Assembly (NCBI RefSeq): GCF_025311495.1
Contig: NZ_CP104398.1
Coordinates: 868,001-932,000 of the forward strand
Length of the DNA: 64,000 bases
Reading direction: 5' to 3'
DNA from: Limosilactobacillus oris
Lineage (GTDB): Bacteria > Bacillota > Bacilli > Lactobacillales > Lactobacillaceae
How positions within the stretch are numbered: the first letter of the stretch is position 1; the number at the start of each line of letters is the position of its first letter. The notes under the pieces are model-generated. The model was not told the DNA's origin. It searched no databases and worked only from the letters and a program-made list of their open reading frames with translations. Made by a program: the position numbers and the translations under genes. Of this stretch, positions 18,957-27,949 are shown one piece after another.

Positions 18957-18962
18957 ATTATA
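18957..18962 (-). promoter_or_regulatory. -10 box of the pcrA promoter
   Basis: TATAAT on the minus strand about 37 nt before the pcrA start and directly after the terminator of the preceding cluster. The -35 is weak. Confidence 0.45.
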
Positions 18963-19002
18963 ACAAAAAAGCCGCGAGAAAAATAACCAAGGGCCTCGCG
19001 AC
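18963..19002 (-). terminator. terminator of the glucosaminidase-xpt-purK-like cluster
   Basis: On the minus strand, stem GTCGCGAG/CTCGCGGC (8 bp including one G-U, arms 18995-19002 and 18971-18978) is followed by a T6 run. It lies 40 nt after the PurK-like stop. Confidence 0.8.
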
Positions 19003-19042
19003 TAGCTAGCCGTCCGGCCCTTTTTGACAGGTTATTCAGATC

Positions 19043-20221
19043 TTATAAAATTTCATCATCATCGTTATTCTGCGGGGCGTCATTCGGGGCAATCGGCTCG
19101 TCCCAGACCTCCGTGTCGTCGACCTGGTCTTCCAGCTCGTCCAGGCTGCTGCTGCCAGTCACCCAGACAAAGCCAATCAGACTATCGTCATCAACCGCGG
19201 GCAGGTCGAACAAGCGGAACTGCCAGTTATCCTTGAGCAGCCATTGCCGTTGGATTGCGGCCTCCTGTTTCTTCCGAATCACCATCAGGAGGGCCGGCTG
19301 CAACGACCGCACAATATGCAATGGCATGCCGACCGCGGCCCGGAGCTGTTCCTCGTACTGGGTCACGTTAGCGGAGCTGTCGTAGACGTTGGCAATGGAA
19401 GTCATCCCCAGCTCAATGTTCTTCACGTACAGAGAGCCATTAGCCGTGACGTAGAAGTTCAGTGAGAACACCCCGTGGTATTCCAACGAACTGGCAACGC
19501 TCTTCACGATCCGCTGCATTTCCGTTAAGAGGTCATCGTCAACCACGGCGGGAGCGGCAACGGCAATCAGCTGCCGGTCCGCGGAAAATTGCAGCTTCGC
19601 TAGGGGATAGATTTCCACCTGGTCCCCATCCGTAGCCGCCGTCATTGTATACTCCGCGGTGTGGTCGATCCACGACTCCAAGAGGTAGGTCCCCGTACTA
19701 ATGAAGTCCGCCGCCCGGGCAATATCCGACTGGCGAGAAATCATCATCGATTGTTCCCCAATTCCCCGCTGAATCGGCTTTAGGAGGGCCGGGTAGCCGA
19801 TAGAGTCAATGGACTGGTAGACGTCGTCAAGACTAACCACCGTCACGTACGGAGCGATATTAATGTTGATCTGGTCCAGGAAGGCCCGTTCCATCAGCCG
19901 GTCCTGAACGATTTCCAGGCCATTGATCCCCTGGGGAACCGCTGCAAATTGGCTCAGAAAACGGATTACCCGGGAATCGATATTCGGCGTTTGGTAAATC
20001 ACCGCATCGCTATTTTCGCCAAATTCCGTCAACTTATCCTTATCGTTGTAGGCGCCAACGAGTGTAAAGTCGGCCATCTTGGTAATTGCCGGCTGAGCGT
20101 GGTCGACGTATACTCCCACGTTAAAGCCCGCCTTTTTAGCCGCGGCAATCAGCGCCCCGCCGTTCCGGTTGATTCCAATAATGCCAAGCGTACTTCCTGG
20201 ATACAGTGCATCCCCACTCAT
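19043..20221 (-). CDS. PurK-like ATP-grasp protein, probably catalytically degenerate
   Basis: A 392-residue relative of N5-carboxyaminoimidazole ribonucleotide synthase. Family landmarks are an N-terminal Rossmann-like domain (STLGIIGINRNGGALIAAAK), an ATP-grasp core (IGYPALLKPIQRG) and the block ending TQYEEQLRAAVGMPL. The catalytic region has diverged: the Glu of VxExF is Asn255 (FSLNFYV), the metal-binding Asn-Glu of NEIAPRPHNSGH is Lys267-Asn268 (YVKNIELGMTS), and the HNSGH loop is gone. The P-loop GYDGKGQ is replaced by GIGEQSM. CAIR synthesis is therefore unlikely. A 25-residue acidic tail is added. It follows xpt by 12 nt, suggesting a role tied to purine salvage, but the actual function is unknown. 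Confidence 0.8.
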   Translation of the reverse strand: MSGDALYPGSTLGIIGINRNGGALIAAAKKAGFNVGVYVDHAQPAITKMADFTLVGAYNDKDKLTEFGENSDAVIYQTPNIDSRVIRFLSQFAAVPQGINGLEIVQDRLMERAFLDQININIAPYVTVVSLDDVYQSIDSIGYPALLKPIQRGIGEQSMMISRQSDIARAADFISTGTYLLESWIDHTAEYTMTAATDGDQVEIYPLAKLQFSADRQLIAVAAPAVVDDDLLTEMQRIVKSVASSLEYHGVFSLNFYVTANGSLYVKNIELGMTSIANVYDSSANVTQYEEQLRAAVGMPLHIVRSLQPALLMVIRKKQEAAIQRQWLLKDNWQFRLFDLPAVDDDSLIGFVWVTGSSSLDELEDQVDDTEVWDEPIAPNDAPQNNDDDEIL

Positions 20222-20233
20222 TTAATAACCCCC

Positions 20234-20830
<597 letters not shown>

Positions 20831-21463
20831 TTACTTATCATAATTATATAACTTATAGGTCTGGATGACCGAAATTAACTTTTGCGCGTAGTTCGGGTCG
20901 GTCGCATAGCCAGCCTTCTGCAGTTCTCGGGCCGCCTGCTGGTAGCTGGTAGCCTGGACCACGGCTTGGTAGTTTTCCTTATTCGTGTCGGTTCCGTTTA
21001 ACATCAGCTTGGTATGGTCTTTGATAGAGTCGCTCCAGCTGTCATAGACCTTAAACCGCCCCTTGGTAACGATCCAGTGGCCGTTGATGTACTCCTTAGT
21101 AGTCAACACCCGGGAAGTGTTCGGGTCAGTCCCCTTGATACCAAAGAGATTGTGGTATTGGGAAGCGAGCTGGCTAGTCCCCCACTGCGACTCGAGAATT
21201 GCTTGAGCAATCGTGACGGACGCGTACACGTGGTAAGAGTTTTGCATGGCCTGGGCTTCGGGGGCCACCTGCTTAATGAACGCCTGCTTAGCCTGCTGGT
21301 CCTGGCGCTGCAGCTGCTTTTCAATCCGCTGCTGGTTCCAGATCCGGTAATAGTGATGGGCCGCATAAACGCCCAAGAAGAGCGCGATAATGACGAGGAT
21401 CCAGATAAGGACCTTGAGTCCCGAATTATTCTTCCGTGATTTTCTTCTCTTCCGCTTTGCCAA
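20831..21463 (-). CDS. membrane-anchored N-acetylglucosaminidase (GH73)
   Basis: A 210-residue peptidoglycan hydrolase. A basic cytoplasmic N-terminus (MAKRKRRKSRKNN) leads into one membrane helix (about residues 17-36, VLIWILVIIALFLGVYAA), a short coiled segment and then the glucosaminidase domain. The catalytic Glu lies in TIAQAILESQWGTSQLAS (about 97), followed by HNLFGIKG and the family's YDSWSDSIKDHTKLML. It would cut glycan strands outside the membrane. The start is a TTG at 21463 with GGAGG about 10 nt before. It appears to be first gene of a unit with xpt and the PurK-like gene, an odd mixture. Confidence 0.87.
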   Translation of the reverse strand: MAKRKRRKSRKNNSGLKVLIWILVIIALFLGVYAAHHYYRIWNQQRIEKQLQRQDQQAKQAFIKQVAPEAQAMQNSYHVYASVTIAQAILESQWGTSQLASQYHNLFGIKGTDPNTSRVLTTKEYINGHWIVTKGRFKVYDSWSDSIKDHTKLMLNGTDTNKENYQAVVQATSYQQAARELQKAGYATDPNYAQKLISVIQTYKLYNYDK

Positions 21464-21523
21464 TGGTAGTGTCCTCCCTGAGTAATCGTTCGTTCAATCA
21501 TAATTTAAAAATAACCACTGTTG

Positions 21524-21532
21524 ATTATAGCA
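21524..21532 (-). promoter_or_regulatory. extended -10 upstream of the glucosaminidase gene
   Basis: TGCTATAAT on the minus strand about 60 nt before the gene, with no clear -35. A GAACGAACGATT stretch (complement of 21485-21496) between promoter and start resembles a PurR-box core, but this is weak. Confidence 0.45.
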
Positions 21533-21561
21533 TTTTTCCCGGGGGAACTGGTTTACGATTT

Positions 21562-21615
21562 AAAAACAAAAGGGAGTGGGGCAGAAGTCGTGAGCGACTT
21601 CGTTTCCCCACCCCC
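21562..21615 (-). terminator. long nested hairpin of the GTGGG-ACAGAA repeat family
   Basis: Outer arm GTGGGG/CCCCAC and inner arm GAAGTCG-TGAG-CGACTTC. On the minus strand it ends CCCTTTTGTTTTT. It is a second terminator between rpsI and the glucosaminidase gene. The layout and outer sequence match 53393-53442. Confidence 0.7.
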
Positions 21616-21690
21616 GCAAGGATGGCTACGTCGCGCAGCAAGCCTATTTGGGGTAGCTACTGTGCTGCTTTCTTTGTTATCTGTGATAAC

Positions 21691-21722
21691 AAAAAAGCCG
21701 GGAACAAAATCCCAGCTTTTTT
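21691..21722 (-). terminator. rplM-rpsI terminator
   Basis: AAAAAAGCCGGGA and its near-complement around a 6-base loop, with T6 on the minus strand, about 20 nt after rpsI. Confidence 0.9.
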
Positions 21723-21743
21723 GTTTGAAACGCCAATCGAATA

Positions 21744-22139
21744 TTAACGCTTACTGAATTGAGCAGCCTTACGAGCCTTCTTCAGACCTGGCTTACGACG
21801 TTCCTTCATCCGAGGGTCACGAGTCAACAGACCGGCCTTCTTCAAAGCGTCACGGAAGTCAGGGTCAACGGTGAGCAGGGCACGGGCGATACCGTGACGA
21901 ACTGCACCGGCTTGACCAGAGAAGCCACCACCGTTGATGTTAGCGATAACGTCATATTGACCGTTAGTCTTAGTAACATCAAATGGTTGGTTAACAATAG
22001 CACGTAAGTTGGCAAATGGAATGTAGTCTTCGATTGCCTTGCCGTTCATAGTAATCTGACCAGAACCTGGTACTAAGCGAACACGTGCGGTAGCGTCCTT
22101 ACGACGACCAGTACCTCTGTATTGTACAGTTTGAGCCAA
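21744..22139 (-). CDS. rpsI: 30S ribosomal protein S9
   Basis: A 131-residue S9 with the family's [19 protein letters not shown], an internal [20 protein letters not shown], and the C-terminal Lys-Arg tail KAAQFSKR that reaches tRNA in the P site. I use the TTG at 22139 (MAQTVQYRG): AAGGAGGG lies 8 nt before it, whereas the ATG two codons upstream (22145) is only about 2 nt from that site. Follows rplM by about 14 nt. Confidence 0.93.
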   Translation of the reverse strand: MAQTVQYRGTGRRKDATARVRLVPGSGQITMNGKAIEDYIPFANLRAIVNQPFDVTKTNGQYDVIANINGGGFSGQAGAVRHGIARALLTVDPDFRDALKKAGLLTRDPRMKERRKPGLKKARKAAQFSKR

Positions 22140-22152
22140 TTCCATTCCCTCC

Positions 22153-22596
22153 TTAGATTAAGTTTGTAATGTCCAATGCTTCAGGCTTTTGTGCGGCGTG
22201 CTTGTGGTCTTCACCAGCGTAAACATGCAGCTTTAAGCCCATCTTGTGACCAAGGGAGTTGTGTGGAAGCATACCCTTAATAGCAGTTTCCAATAACTTC
22301 TCTGGTTCCTTAGCAAGGAAGTCACCGGCAGTCCGTTGCTTCAAACCACCAGGGTAGTTTGAGTGACGGTAGTACATCTTTTGGGATGCCTTCTTACCAG
22401 TTAACTTAACTTGAGCAGCGTTGATAACGATAACGTTGTCACCAGTATCAACGTGGGGAGTAAATGTTGGCTTGTTCTTACCACGCAGGATAGATGCGAC
22501 GACGGTGGCCAGACGACCCATTGGGACATCCTTAGCATCGACAACGTACCACTTGCGATCAACTTCACCAGGTTTAGCGATGTATGTCGTTCTCAC
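22153..22596 (-). CDS. rplM: 50S ribosomal protein L13
   Basis: A 147-residue L13, an early-assembly protein of the large subunit. It shows [38 protein letters not shown] and the C-terminal [17 protein letters not shown]. The GTG at 22596 gives the normal N-terminus and has GGAGGA 7 nt upstream; a TTG at 22611 would overlap that site. First gene of rplM-rpsI. Confidence 0.95.
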   Translation of the reverse strand: MRTTYIAKPGEVDRKWYVVDAKDVPMGRLATVVASILRGKNKPTFTPHVDTGDNVIVINAAQVKLTGKKASQKMYYRHSNYPGGLKQRTAGDFLAKEPEKLLETAIKGMLPHNSLGHKMGLKLHVYAGEDHKHAAQKPEALDITNLI

Positions 22597-22675
22597 GATT
22601 AGTTCCTCCAATTTTGTTTTCTTTTACATATAATAGTGTACCGAGTTATTAGATGGAAAAGAAATACCAAGTGTT

Positions 22676-22704
22676 AGTATACCTTCTTCTCGATTGTTCG
22701 TCAA
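22676..22704 (-). promoter_or_regulatory. sigma-A promoter of rplM-rpsI
   Basis: TTGACG (complement of 22699-22704), 17-bp spacer, TATACT (complement of 22676-22681). It begins inside the last codons of truA and gives an untranslated leader of about 70 nt. Confidence 0.85.
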
Positions 22705-23471
22705 TTGTTTTTGCCGTCAGGGCCGTAATCAACGCTGACCAGGTACAAGCCGCTCGCGGGGGCGGTCATCCGGGCCTGGGTTCGGTCCTTCGCCGCTAAC
22801 ACCCGTTGAACATCGCTAACCGGGCGCTGGCCGCTGCCCACCTCCAGGAGGAAGGCGACCATAATCCGGATCTGGTTGTACAAGAAGCCATTACCGGTAA
22901 ATTCAAACACGACCTCGTTTTGCGCTGGATCACGGTCAACGGTAATCTTTTCCACCGTCCGAACATTGCTCTTTGCCTGGCTCCCCGAGGCCACAAAGCT
23001 CGTAAAGTCATGTTCACCAATAAAGTCCTTAGCGGCCAAGCGCATCTTATCAATATCGACCGGCACCTTATAGTGCGCCGTGTAGTTACGCTTGAAGGGG
23101 TCAACAAAGTCCCCCTGGTCGACCCGGTACCGGTAAGTTTTTCGGTGGGCGCTATACCGGGCGTGAAAACTTTCGTCGACCCGCTCGGCCTTTTTTACCA
23201 GAATATCTAAGGGTAGCAGACTGTTAAGGGCCTTCCGCATCGACTCGTCGCTCAGCTGGTAAGGAAGGTCAAAATGGGCGACCTGGTTAAGGGCGTGGAC
23301 CCCAGCATCAGTCCTCCCGGAACCAATCACACTGATCGGCGGGTCAGGATACTTGGCGATTTTATTAACCGCGTTTTTCAGGACCTGCTCTACCGTTCGC
23401 TTGTGGGGCTGGATTTGAAAGCCCGAGAAGTTCGCCCCGTCGTAGGCAAAGGTAATTTTATAACGATACAT
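22701..23471 (-). CDS. truA: tRNA pseudouridine(38-40) synthase
   Basis: A 256-residue TruA that converts uridines 38-40 in the anticodon arm to pseudouridine. The catalytic Asp is in GSGRTDAGVHALNQVAHF (about residue 53), with the N-terminal YKITFAYDGANFSGFQ and later FIGEHDFTSF and GNGFLYNQIRIMV. The ATG at 23471 with GAAAGGA upstream is preferred to the longer frame from 23495, which would overlap ecfT. Last gene of ecfA1-ecfA2-ecfT-truA. Confidence 0.95.
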   Translation of the reverse strand: MYRYKITFAYDGANFSGFQIQPHKRTVEQVLKNAVNKIAKYPDPPISVIGSGRTDAGVHALNQVAHFDLPYQLSDESMRKALNSLLPLDILVKKAERVDESFHARYSAHRKTYRYRVDQGDFVDPFKRNYTAHYKVPVDIDKMRLAAKDFIGEHDFTSFVASGSQAKSNVRTVEKITVDRDPAQNEVVFEFTGNGFLYNQIRIMVAFLLEVGSGQRPVSDVQRVLAAKDRTQARMTAPASGLYLVSVDYGPDGKNN

Positions 23472-23491
23472 TTGCTTTTCCTTTCTAACAG

Positions 23492-24295
23492 TCAAATTAC
23501 GAAACGGAGGATCAGTACCGCTACTGCCAGGGCCAACAGCAGCAACAGACTGACCGTGTCCCGCCGGTACCAGTGCAGCTGCCGGTAATGCGTCCGCGGA
23601 GCCGCTGGATCATACCCCCGGGCCTCCATTGCCGTTGCCAGCTCCTCCGCCCGTTTAAAGGAATCCACGAATAACGGGATAAGGATTGGTACCATCCGGG
23701 TCAGACGCCGGATCAGTCCCCCCTCGTCAAGGTTCATCCCCCGGGACCGCTGAGCATTGGCGATTTTGACCGCCTCATCCATAATGGTCGGAATAAACCG
23801 CAGGGCAATCGAAATCATCAGGGTAATCTGGTTCACGGGAACCTTAATGGCCTTCAGCGGCTGCATCAACCAGGAGAGGGCGTCCGCAATCCGCAGGGTC
23901 GGCGTGGTCGCGGTCAAGACCGTCGAGGCAGTAACGATCACCATGAAGCGGAAGAAAATAATGAGTGAATTGACTAATCCATCCCGGGTCACGGTAAATA
24001 GCCACCAGCGCCAGTAAACCGGTCCCCCGGTGCTAAACAGGACTTGAAAAGCCACCGTTAACAGAATGATCCATGCCAGGGGGAGAAGCCCCCGCCAGTA
24101 AAGCCGAAAACTGACCCTGCTCATCACCATGGTCACCAGCAGCGCAGCTACCAGTAACAGACAGGTTGCCCAGCTATTGGCAAAGAAAACGAGGATAACA
24201 TAGGCGATACATAGCAGCAGCTTTGCCCGGGGGTCAAGGCGATGAAGACGTGAATCACCGGGAACGTAGGAACCAAAAACAATCGCGTTAGTCAT
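23492..24295 (-). CDS. ecfT: ECF transporter transmembrane subunit EcfT
   Basis: A 267-residue membrane coupling protein of energy-coupling-factor vitamin transporters. About five hydrophobic helices are present (for example LLLCIAYVILVFFA at 27-40 and FMVIVTASTVLTA near 112). The two coupling helices carry the Ala-Arg-Gly signatures NAQRSRGM (about 180) and AMEARGYDP (about 221), which contact the two ATPases. The start overlaps the ecfA2 stop by 1 nt (TGATG). Substrate-binding S subunits must be encoded elsewhere. Confidence 0.95.
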   Translation of the reverse strand: MTNAIVFGSYVPGDSRLHRLDPRAKLLLCIAYVILVFFANSWATCLLLVAALLVTMVMSRVSFRLYWRGLLPLAWIILLTVAFQVLFSTGGPVYWRWWLFTVTRDGLVNSLIIFFRFMVIVTASTVLTATTPTLRIADALSWLMQPLKAIKVPVNQITLMISIALRFIPTIMDEAVKIANAQRSRGMNLDEGGLIRRLTRMVPILIPLFVDSFKRAEELATAMEARGYDPAAPRTHYRQLHWYRRDTVSLLLLLALAVAVLILRFVI

Positions 24296-25146
24296 CAGTC
24301 CGTTCCCCCTTTCAGCCGGGGTGCCAGGACCTTCGCTAGCTGGTCAAGGGTCAGCACTGCCGGCAAGTCGACGCCCCGCTTCCGCAGCTGATGAGCAATC
24401 TGAACCGCGGCCGGCCGGTTCAGCTGGTTAGCCGCCATGAGCTGGCTATCAGCAAACAGTTGCTCCGGGGTAGTCGCGGTCACCAGCTGTCCGTGGTTCA
24501 TTACGACCACCTGGTCGGCATAGCGCGCCACCTGTTCCATCTGGTGGGTAATCAAGATAATCGTCCGGCCTTCCTGGTGGAACGTGGCAATTAAGTTCAA
24601 TAACTGCTCCGTTGACTGGGCATCTAATCCCGCCGTCGGTTCGTCCAGGATCAGGACCTCCGGCTGCATTGCCAGAACCCCGGCAATCGCTACCCGCCGC
24701 ATCTGGCCTCCGGAGAGCATAAACGGTGACCGTTCCGCCAGGTCCGCGGGCAGGCCAACCGCGTTCAGCGCTTCCTGAACGGCTGTAGCCACCTGTTCCT
24801 GATCCCAGCCAAGGTTTTCTGGACCAAAGGCGATATCCTTAGCGACAGTTTCTGCAAATAATTGCTGCTCCGGGAACTGAAAGACGAAGCCCACGTGCTG
24901 GCGAAGTTTAGCCAGGTCCTGGCGCCGAGCGCTTGCATCAACAGTCTGTTTCCCTACCGTGATCTGCCCCGCCGTCGGTTTCAGTAGGCCGTCAATCAAG
25001 GACACGAGTGTTGATTTACCGCTACCAGTATGACCTACCAAGGCGGTATAGCTCCCTGCCGGAATTGTCAGGTTAACTTCCGTCAAAGCACGCTGCTTAC
25101 TATTGGAATACTCAAAGGCGACGTTATTTAGCTTAATTTCCGGCAT
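24295..25146 (-). CDS. ecfA2: ECF transporter ATPase EcfA2
   Basis: A 283-residue ABC ATPase powering the shared ECF module. Walker A GHTGSGKSTLVSLIDG, Q-loop FVFQFPEQQLFAETV, signature LSGGQMRRVAIAG and Walker B VLILDEPTAGLD are intact. The C-terminal extension is the ECF type. I choose the ATG at 25146 (MPEIKLNNVAFEY), with GGTGG 7 nt upstream inside ecfA1; another ATG two codons earlier sits too close to it. The overlap with ecfA1 is 19 nt. Confidence 0.94.
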   Translation of the reverse strand: MPEIKLNNVAFEYSNSKQRALTEVNLTIPAGSYTALVGHTGSGKSTLVSLIDGLLKPTAGQITVGKQTVDASARRQDLAKLRQHVGFVFQFPEQQLFAETVAKDIAFGPENLGWDQEQVATAVQEALNAVGLPADLAERSPFMLSGGQMRRVAIAGVLAMQPEVLILDEPTAGLDAQSTEQLLNLIATFHQEGRTIILITHQMEQVARYADQVVVMNHGQLVTATTPEQLFADSQLMAANQLNRPAAVQIAHQLRKRGVDLPAVLTLDQLAKVLAPRLKGGTD

Positions 25147-25955
25147 AACCATTCCACCATTTCGTTTGTTGTTAAGTACCCCGCTGGAACAGCGACTCCC
25201 AGGGCAGCCAGCCGTTCGCTCAGGTCTTGAGCCACGGGAATACCGACTCCCAGACGGTGCAGCAAATCGGCTTGGCAGAGAATCTCGCCGGCCGGGCCTT
25301 CATCAGCAATTCCCTGCTGGTCAACCACCACGATTTTATCGGCCATCGTCATTTCCACCGGATCATGGGTAATTGTAATAATAGTCAGTGACTCCTCCTG
25401 CCGCAACTGGGCCAGGAGATTTAGCACGGTCTGCCGGCCAGCCGGGTCGAGCATTGAAGTGGCCTCGTCCAGGATAATCACCTGGGGTTCTAAGGCGAGA
25501 ATCCCGGCAATCGCCACTCGCTGTTTCTGTCCCCCAGAGAGGAGGCTCGGTTCGGTATCCGCTAGCTGACTCATCCCTACCCGGGCCAGGGCCTTGTCAA
25601 TCCGTCTGGTCATCTCGTCCCGTGGCAGTTGCTGGTTTTCAAGCCCAAAGGCAATGTCATCGGCGACCGTCGCCCCAACAAACTGGTTATCGGGATTTTG
25701 AAAAACGATCCCCACTTGACGGTGGAGCGTCGTTAAGTGGTCTTCGGTCACAGTCAGGCCGTTGACGACGACCTGCCCCTCATCAGCCACCAGCAGCCCA
25801 TCGATCAGCCGGGCAATGGTACTCTTCCCGCTCCCGTTTTTACCAATCAGGGTCGTCCATTGCCCCCGGGGAAGCTGGAGGTTGAGCTTTTTGAGCACCG
25901 GTTGGCTTGCCCCCGGATATGTATACGTAATGTTTTCTAACTTGATCCCGTCCAC
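25128..25955 (-). CDS. ecfA1: ECF transporter ATPase EcfA1
   Basis: A 275-residue ABC ATPase, partner of EcfA2 and EcfT in vitamin uptake. Walker A GKNGSGKSTIARLIDG, Q-loop FQNPDNQFVGATV, signature LSGGQKQRVAIAG, Walker B VIILDEATSMLD and the His switch ITHDPVEM are present. GTG start at 25955 with AAAGGAA upstream. In related genomes it usually follows rplQ; here the gad locus intervenes, and a new or residual promoter near 25988 must drive it. Confidence 0.94.
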   Translation of the reverse strand: MDGIKLENITYTYPGASQPVLKKLNLQLPRGQWTTLIGKNGSGKSTIARLIDGLLVADEGQVVVNGLTVTEDHLTTLHRQVGIVFQNPDNQFVGATVADDIAFGLENQQLPRDEMTRRIDKALARVGMSQLADTEPSLLSGGQKQRVAIAGILALEPQVIILDEATSMLDPAGRQTVLNLLAQLRQEESLTIITITHDPVEMTMADKIVVVDQQGIADEGPAGEILCQADLLHRLGVGIPVAQDLSERLAALGVAVPAGYLTTNEMVEWLCRKLS

Positions 25956-25987
25956 GCCGTCGGTTCCTTTCCAAATTAATCCTCTTT

Positions 25988-25996
25988 ATTCTAACA
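25988..25996 (-). promoter_or_regulatory. extended -10 for ecfA1
   Basis: TGTTAGAAT on the minus strand about 33 nt upstream of the GTG; the -35 is poor. A local promoter is needed because rplQ is 3.8 kb away. Confidence 0.35.
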
Positions 25997-26252
25997 AAGA
26001 CCGCGCTAAGTTACAGGAATTTTGCTGGAAAAGTTAGTAAATTGGGAAATCTTTCCAAAACACCACCCGTATATTTCACTTCTCTGCCTGCTTTTAGCAA
26101 TTATTTGGGAACGATTTCTTATATATTTTCCATTCGTTATCAGGCGAAAGCAAAATCCCGTAATTAATTCTCAGCTCATATCAGGTTATTATTTGGCATT
26201 TCGCTCAATACCGGATATACCATAATCAAGGTAAACACCCCTATGTTTGGGG

Positions 26253-26286
26253 TTTTAGTTTAATAATCTTTGTGATTAAACTAAAA
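26253..26286. promoter_or_regulatory. perfect 12-bp inverted repeat upstream of gadC
   Basis: TTTTAGTTTAAT (26253-26264) and ATTAAACTAAAA (26275-26286) around a 10-base centre, starting just 26 bp before the gadC -10. It is symmetric and AT-rich, like an operator. It could also be a terminator hairpin, but no gene is transcribed into it. Confidence 0.5.
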
Positions 26287-26311
26287 GTATTATTTTGATT
26301 GTAATTGATTT

Positions 26312-26317
26312 TATAAT
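26312..26317 (+). promoter_or_regulatory. -10 box of the gadC promoter
   Basis: TATAAT 52 bp upstream of the gadC ATG. No good -35 at 17 bp (ATTATT), so activation may be needed. Confidence 0.45.
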
Positions 26318-26369
26318 AATAAAACGTGGGTAAAGTGTTTATCAAATCATAAACAGAAAGGAGAAGCTC

Positions 26370-27935
26370 ATGGATAGTAATGGCAAACAAGTCGCCCGAA
26401 ACCTAACTTTATTTGGTTTCTTTTCACTCACCGCATCAATGGTCTTGACGGTGTATGAGTACCCAACTTTTGCTACCGCCAAGCTGCACCTGGTATCCTT
26501 CCTGGTCCTTGGGGGAATCTTCTGGTTCCTGCCAGTTGCACTCTGTGCCGCCGAAATGGCAACCGTTAATGGTTGGAACCAGAATGGTGGCGGAATTTTC
26601 AACTGGGTTAAGCACACCCTTGGCGAGCGGTGGGGATTTGCGGCTATCTTCTTTCAATGGTTTCAAATCACGGTCGGTTTTATCACGATGATTTACTTCA
26701 TCTTGGGGGCATTATCATTCGTCTTCAACTGGCCGGCTCTTAACCAGGTTCCCGTCATTAAATTCTTTGGGGTCCTGATTATCTTCTGGCTCCTGACCTT
26801 TTCACAATTCGCGGGAACCAAGTACACTGCACGAATCGCCAAGTAGGGCTTTTCACTTGGGATCTTAATTCCTTCAGTAATTCTCTTTGTTTTAGCAATC
26901 TGGTACATCATCAAGGGAGGTCCCTTGCAGCTCAGCTTTTCAGCCCGGGCCTTTGTCCCTGACTTCGCTCATCTCAATACCCTGGTAGTCTTTATTTCAT
27001 TTGTCTTAGCCTACATGGGGGTCGAAGCCTCAGCTTCGCACATTAACGAATTAAAGCGGCCCAAACGGAATTATCCTTTGGCAATGTTCATCCTGGTAAT
27101 CCTCGCAATCTGTCTGGATACCTTTGGTGGCTTTACTGTCGCCGCGGTTGTCCCAGCCAAGGAAATTTCACTTAGTGCGGGGGTTGTCCAGGCCTTTAAC
27201 TACCTGCTGCTCTATATCAATCCCCAACTCGGCTGGCTGGTCAAGCTGATTGCGTTGATGATTGCCGCTGGGGTCATGGCCGAGATTAGTTCCTGGGTCA
27301 TTGGTCCTTCCCGGGGGATGTTCGCAACCGCCCAGCAGGGAATTCTTCCCCGGTGGTTCCGGAAGACCAACAAGTCGGGAGTACCAATCCCGCTAATCGT
27401 GGTCCAAGGGATCATCGTTTCAATCTGGGACGCGGTCCTGACCTTCGGGGGTGGCAGCGATAACGTTTCGTTCTTCGCCGCCATGTCGCTGACCGTGGTT
27501 ATCTACCTGGTCGGCTACCTGCTCTTCTTCATTGGCTACCTCGTCTTGATTTTCAAGATGAAGCAGCTGAAACGTACCTATAAAATCCCTGGTGGGACCT
27601 TTGGTAAGGCCGTTGTTTCAATTTGTGGATTATTAGTATCCCTCTTTGCCTTCGGTATCTCGTTCGTTCCGCCGAGCACGCTGCCAAGATCATCCGATTC
27701 CGCTTATCTGGGTGTCTTAATCATTAGCTTTATTATTGCGCTGATACTGCCATTCATCATCTACGCCTTCCACCACAAGTGGGGGCACCACCATCACAAT
27801 GATAATCCCCAGCACCTCAGTGCCCAGGATGTCATTCCAGCAGTACCACCAATTGCTCGTGGTGAGCATCACATTGTCTCAGAAGCTGTTTCAGATGAAA
27901 ACGAGACAGCAAGTAAACCTGCACATCAAAATTAG
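26370..27935 (+). pseudogene. gadC: glutamate:GABA antiporter, interrupted by an in-frame stop
   Basis: An APC-superfamily antiporter exchanging external glutamate for internal GABA in acid resistance. The frame begins with an AAAGGAG site and [20 protein letters not shown], but codon 159 is TAG (26844-26846). The same frame continues without any shift to 27935, covering the remaining membrane helices (AYMGVEASASHINELKRPKRNYP, broken here as AYMGVEAS then ASHINELKRP) and the His-rich C-terminal plug (HHKWGHHHH). Total span is 521 codons, normal for GadC. The single base change could have been from TGG, CAG or AAG. Unless suppressed, only 158 residues are made. gadB follows after 14 nt and is also broken. 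Confidence 0.9.
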
Positions 27936-27949
27936 GAGGTTATTTATTT

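Larger units (their letters stand above)
25997..26369. other. divergent intergenic region between ecfA1 and gadC
   Basis: About 370 bp, AT-rich in its right half. It holds a small hairpin ACCCC-N7-GGGGT (26237-26253), the 12-bp inverted repeat at 26253-26286 and the gadC -10 box. No gene is seen. Confidence 0.6.
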
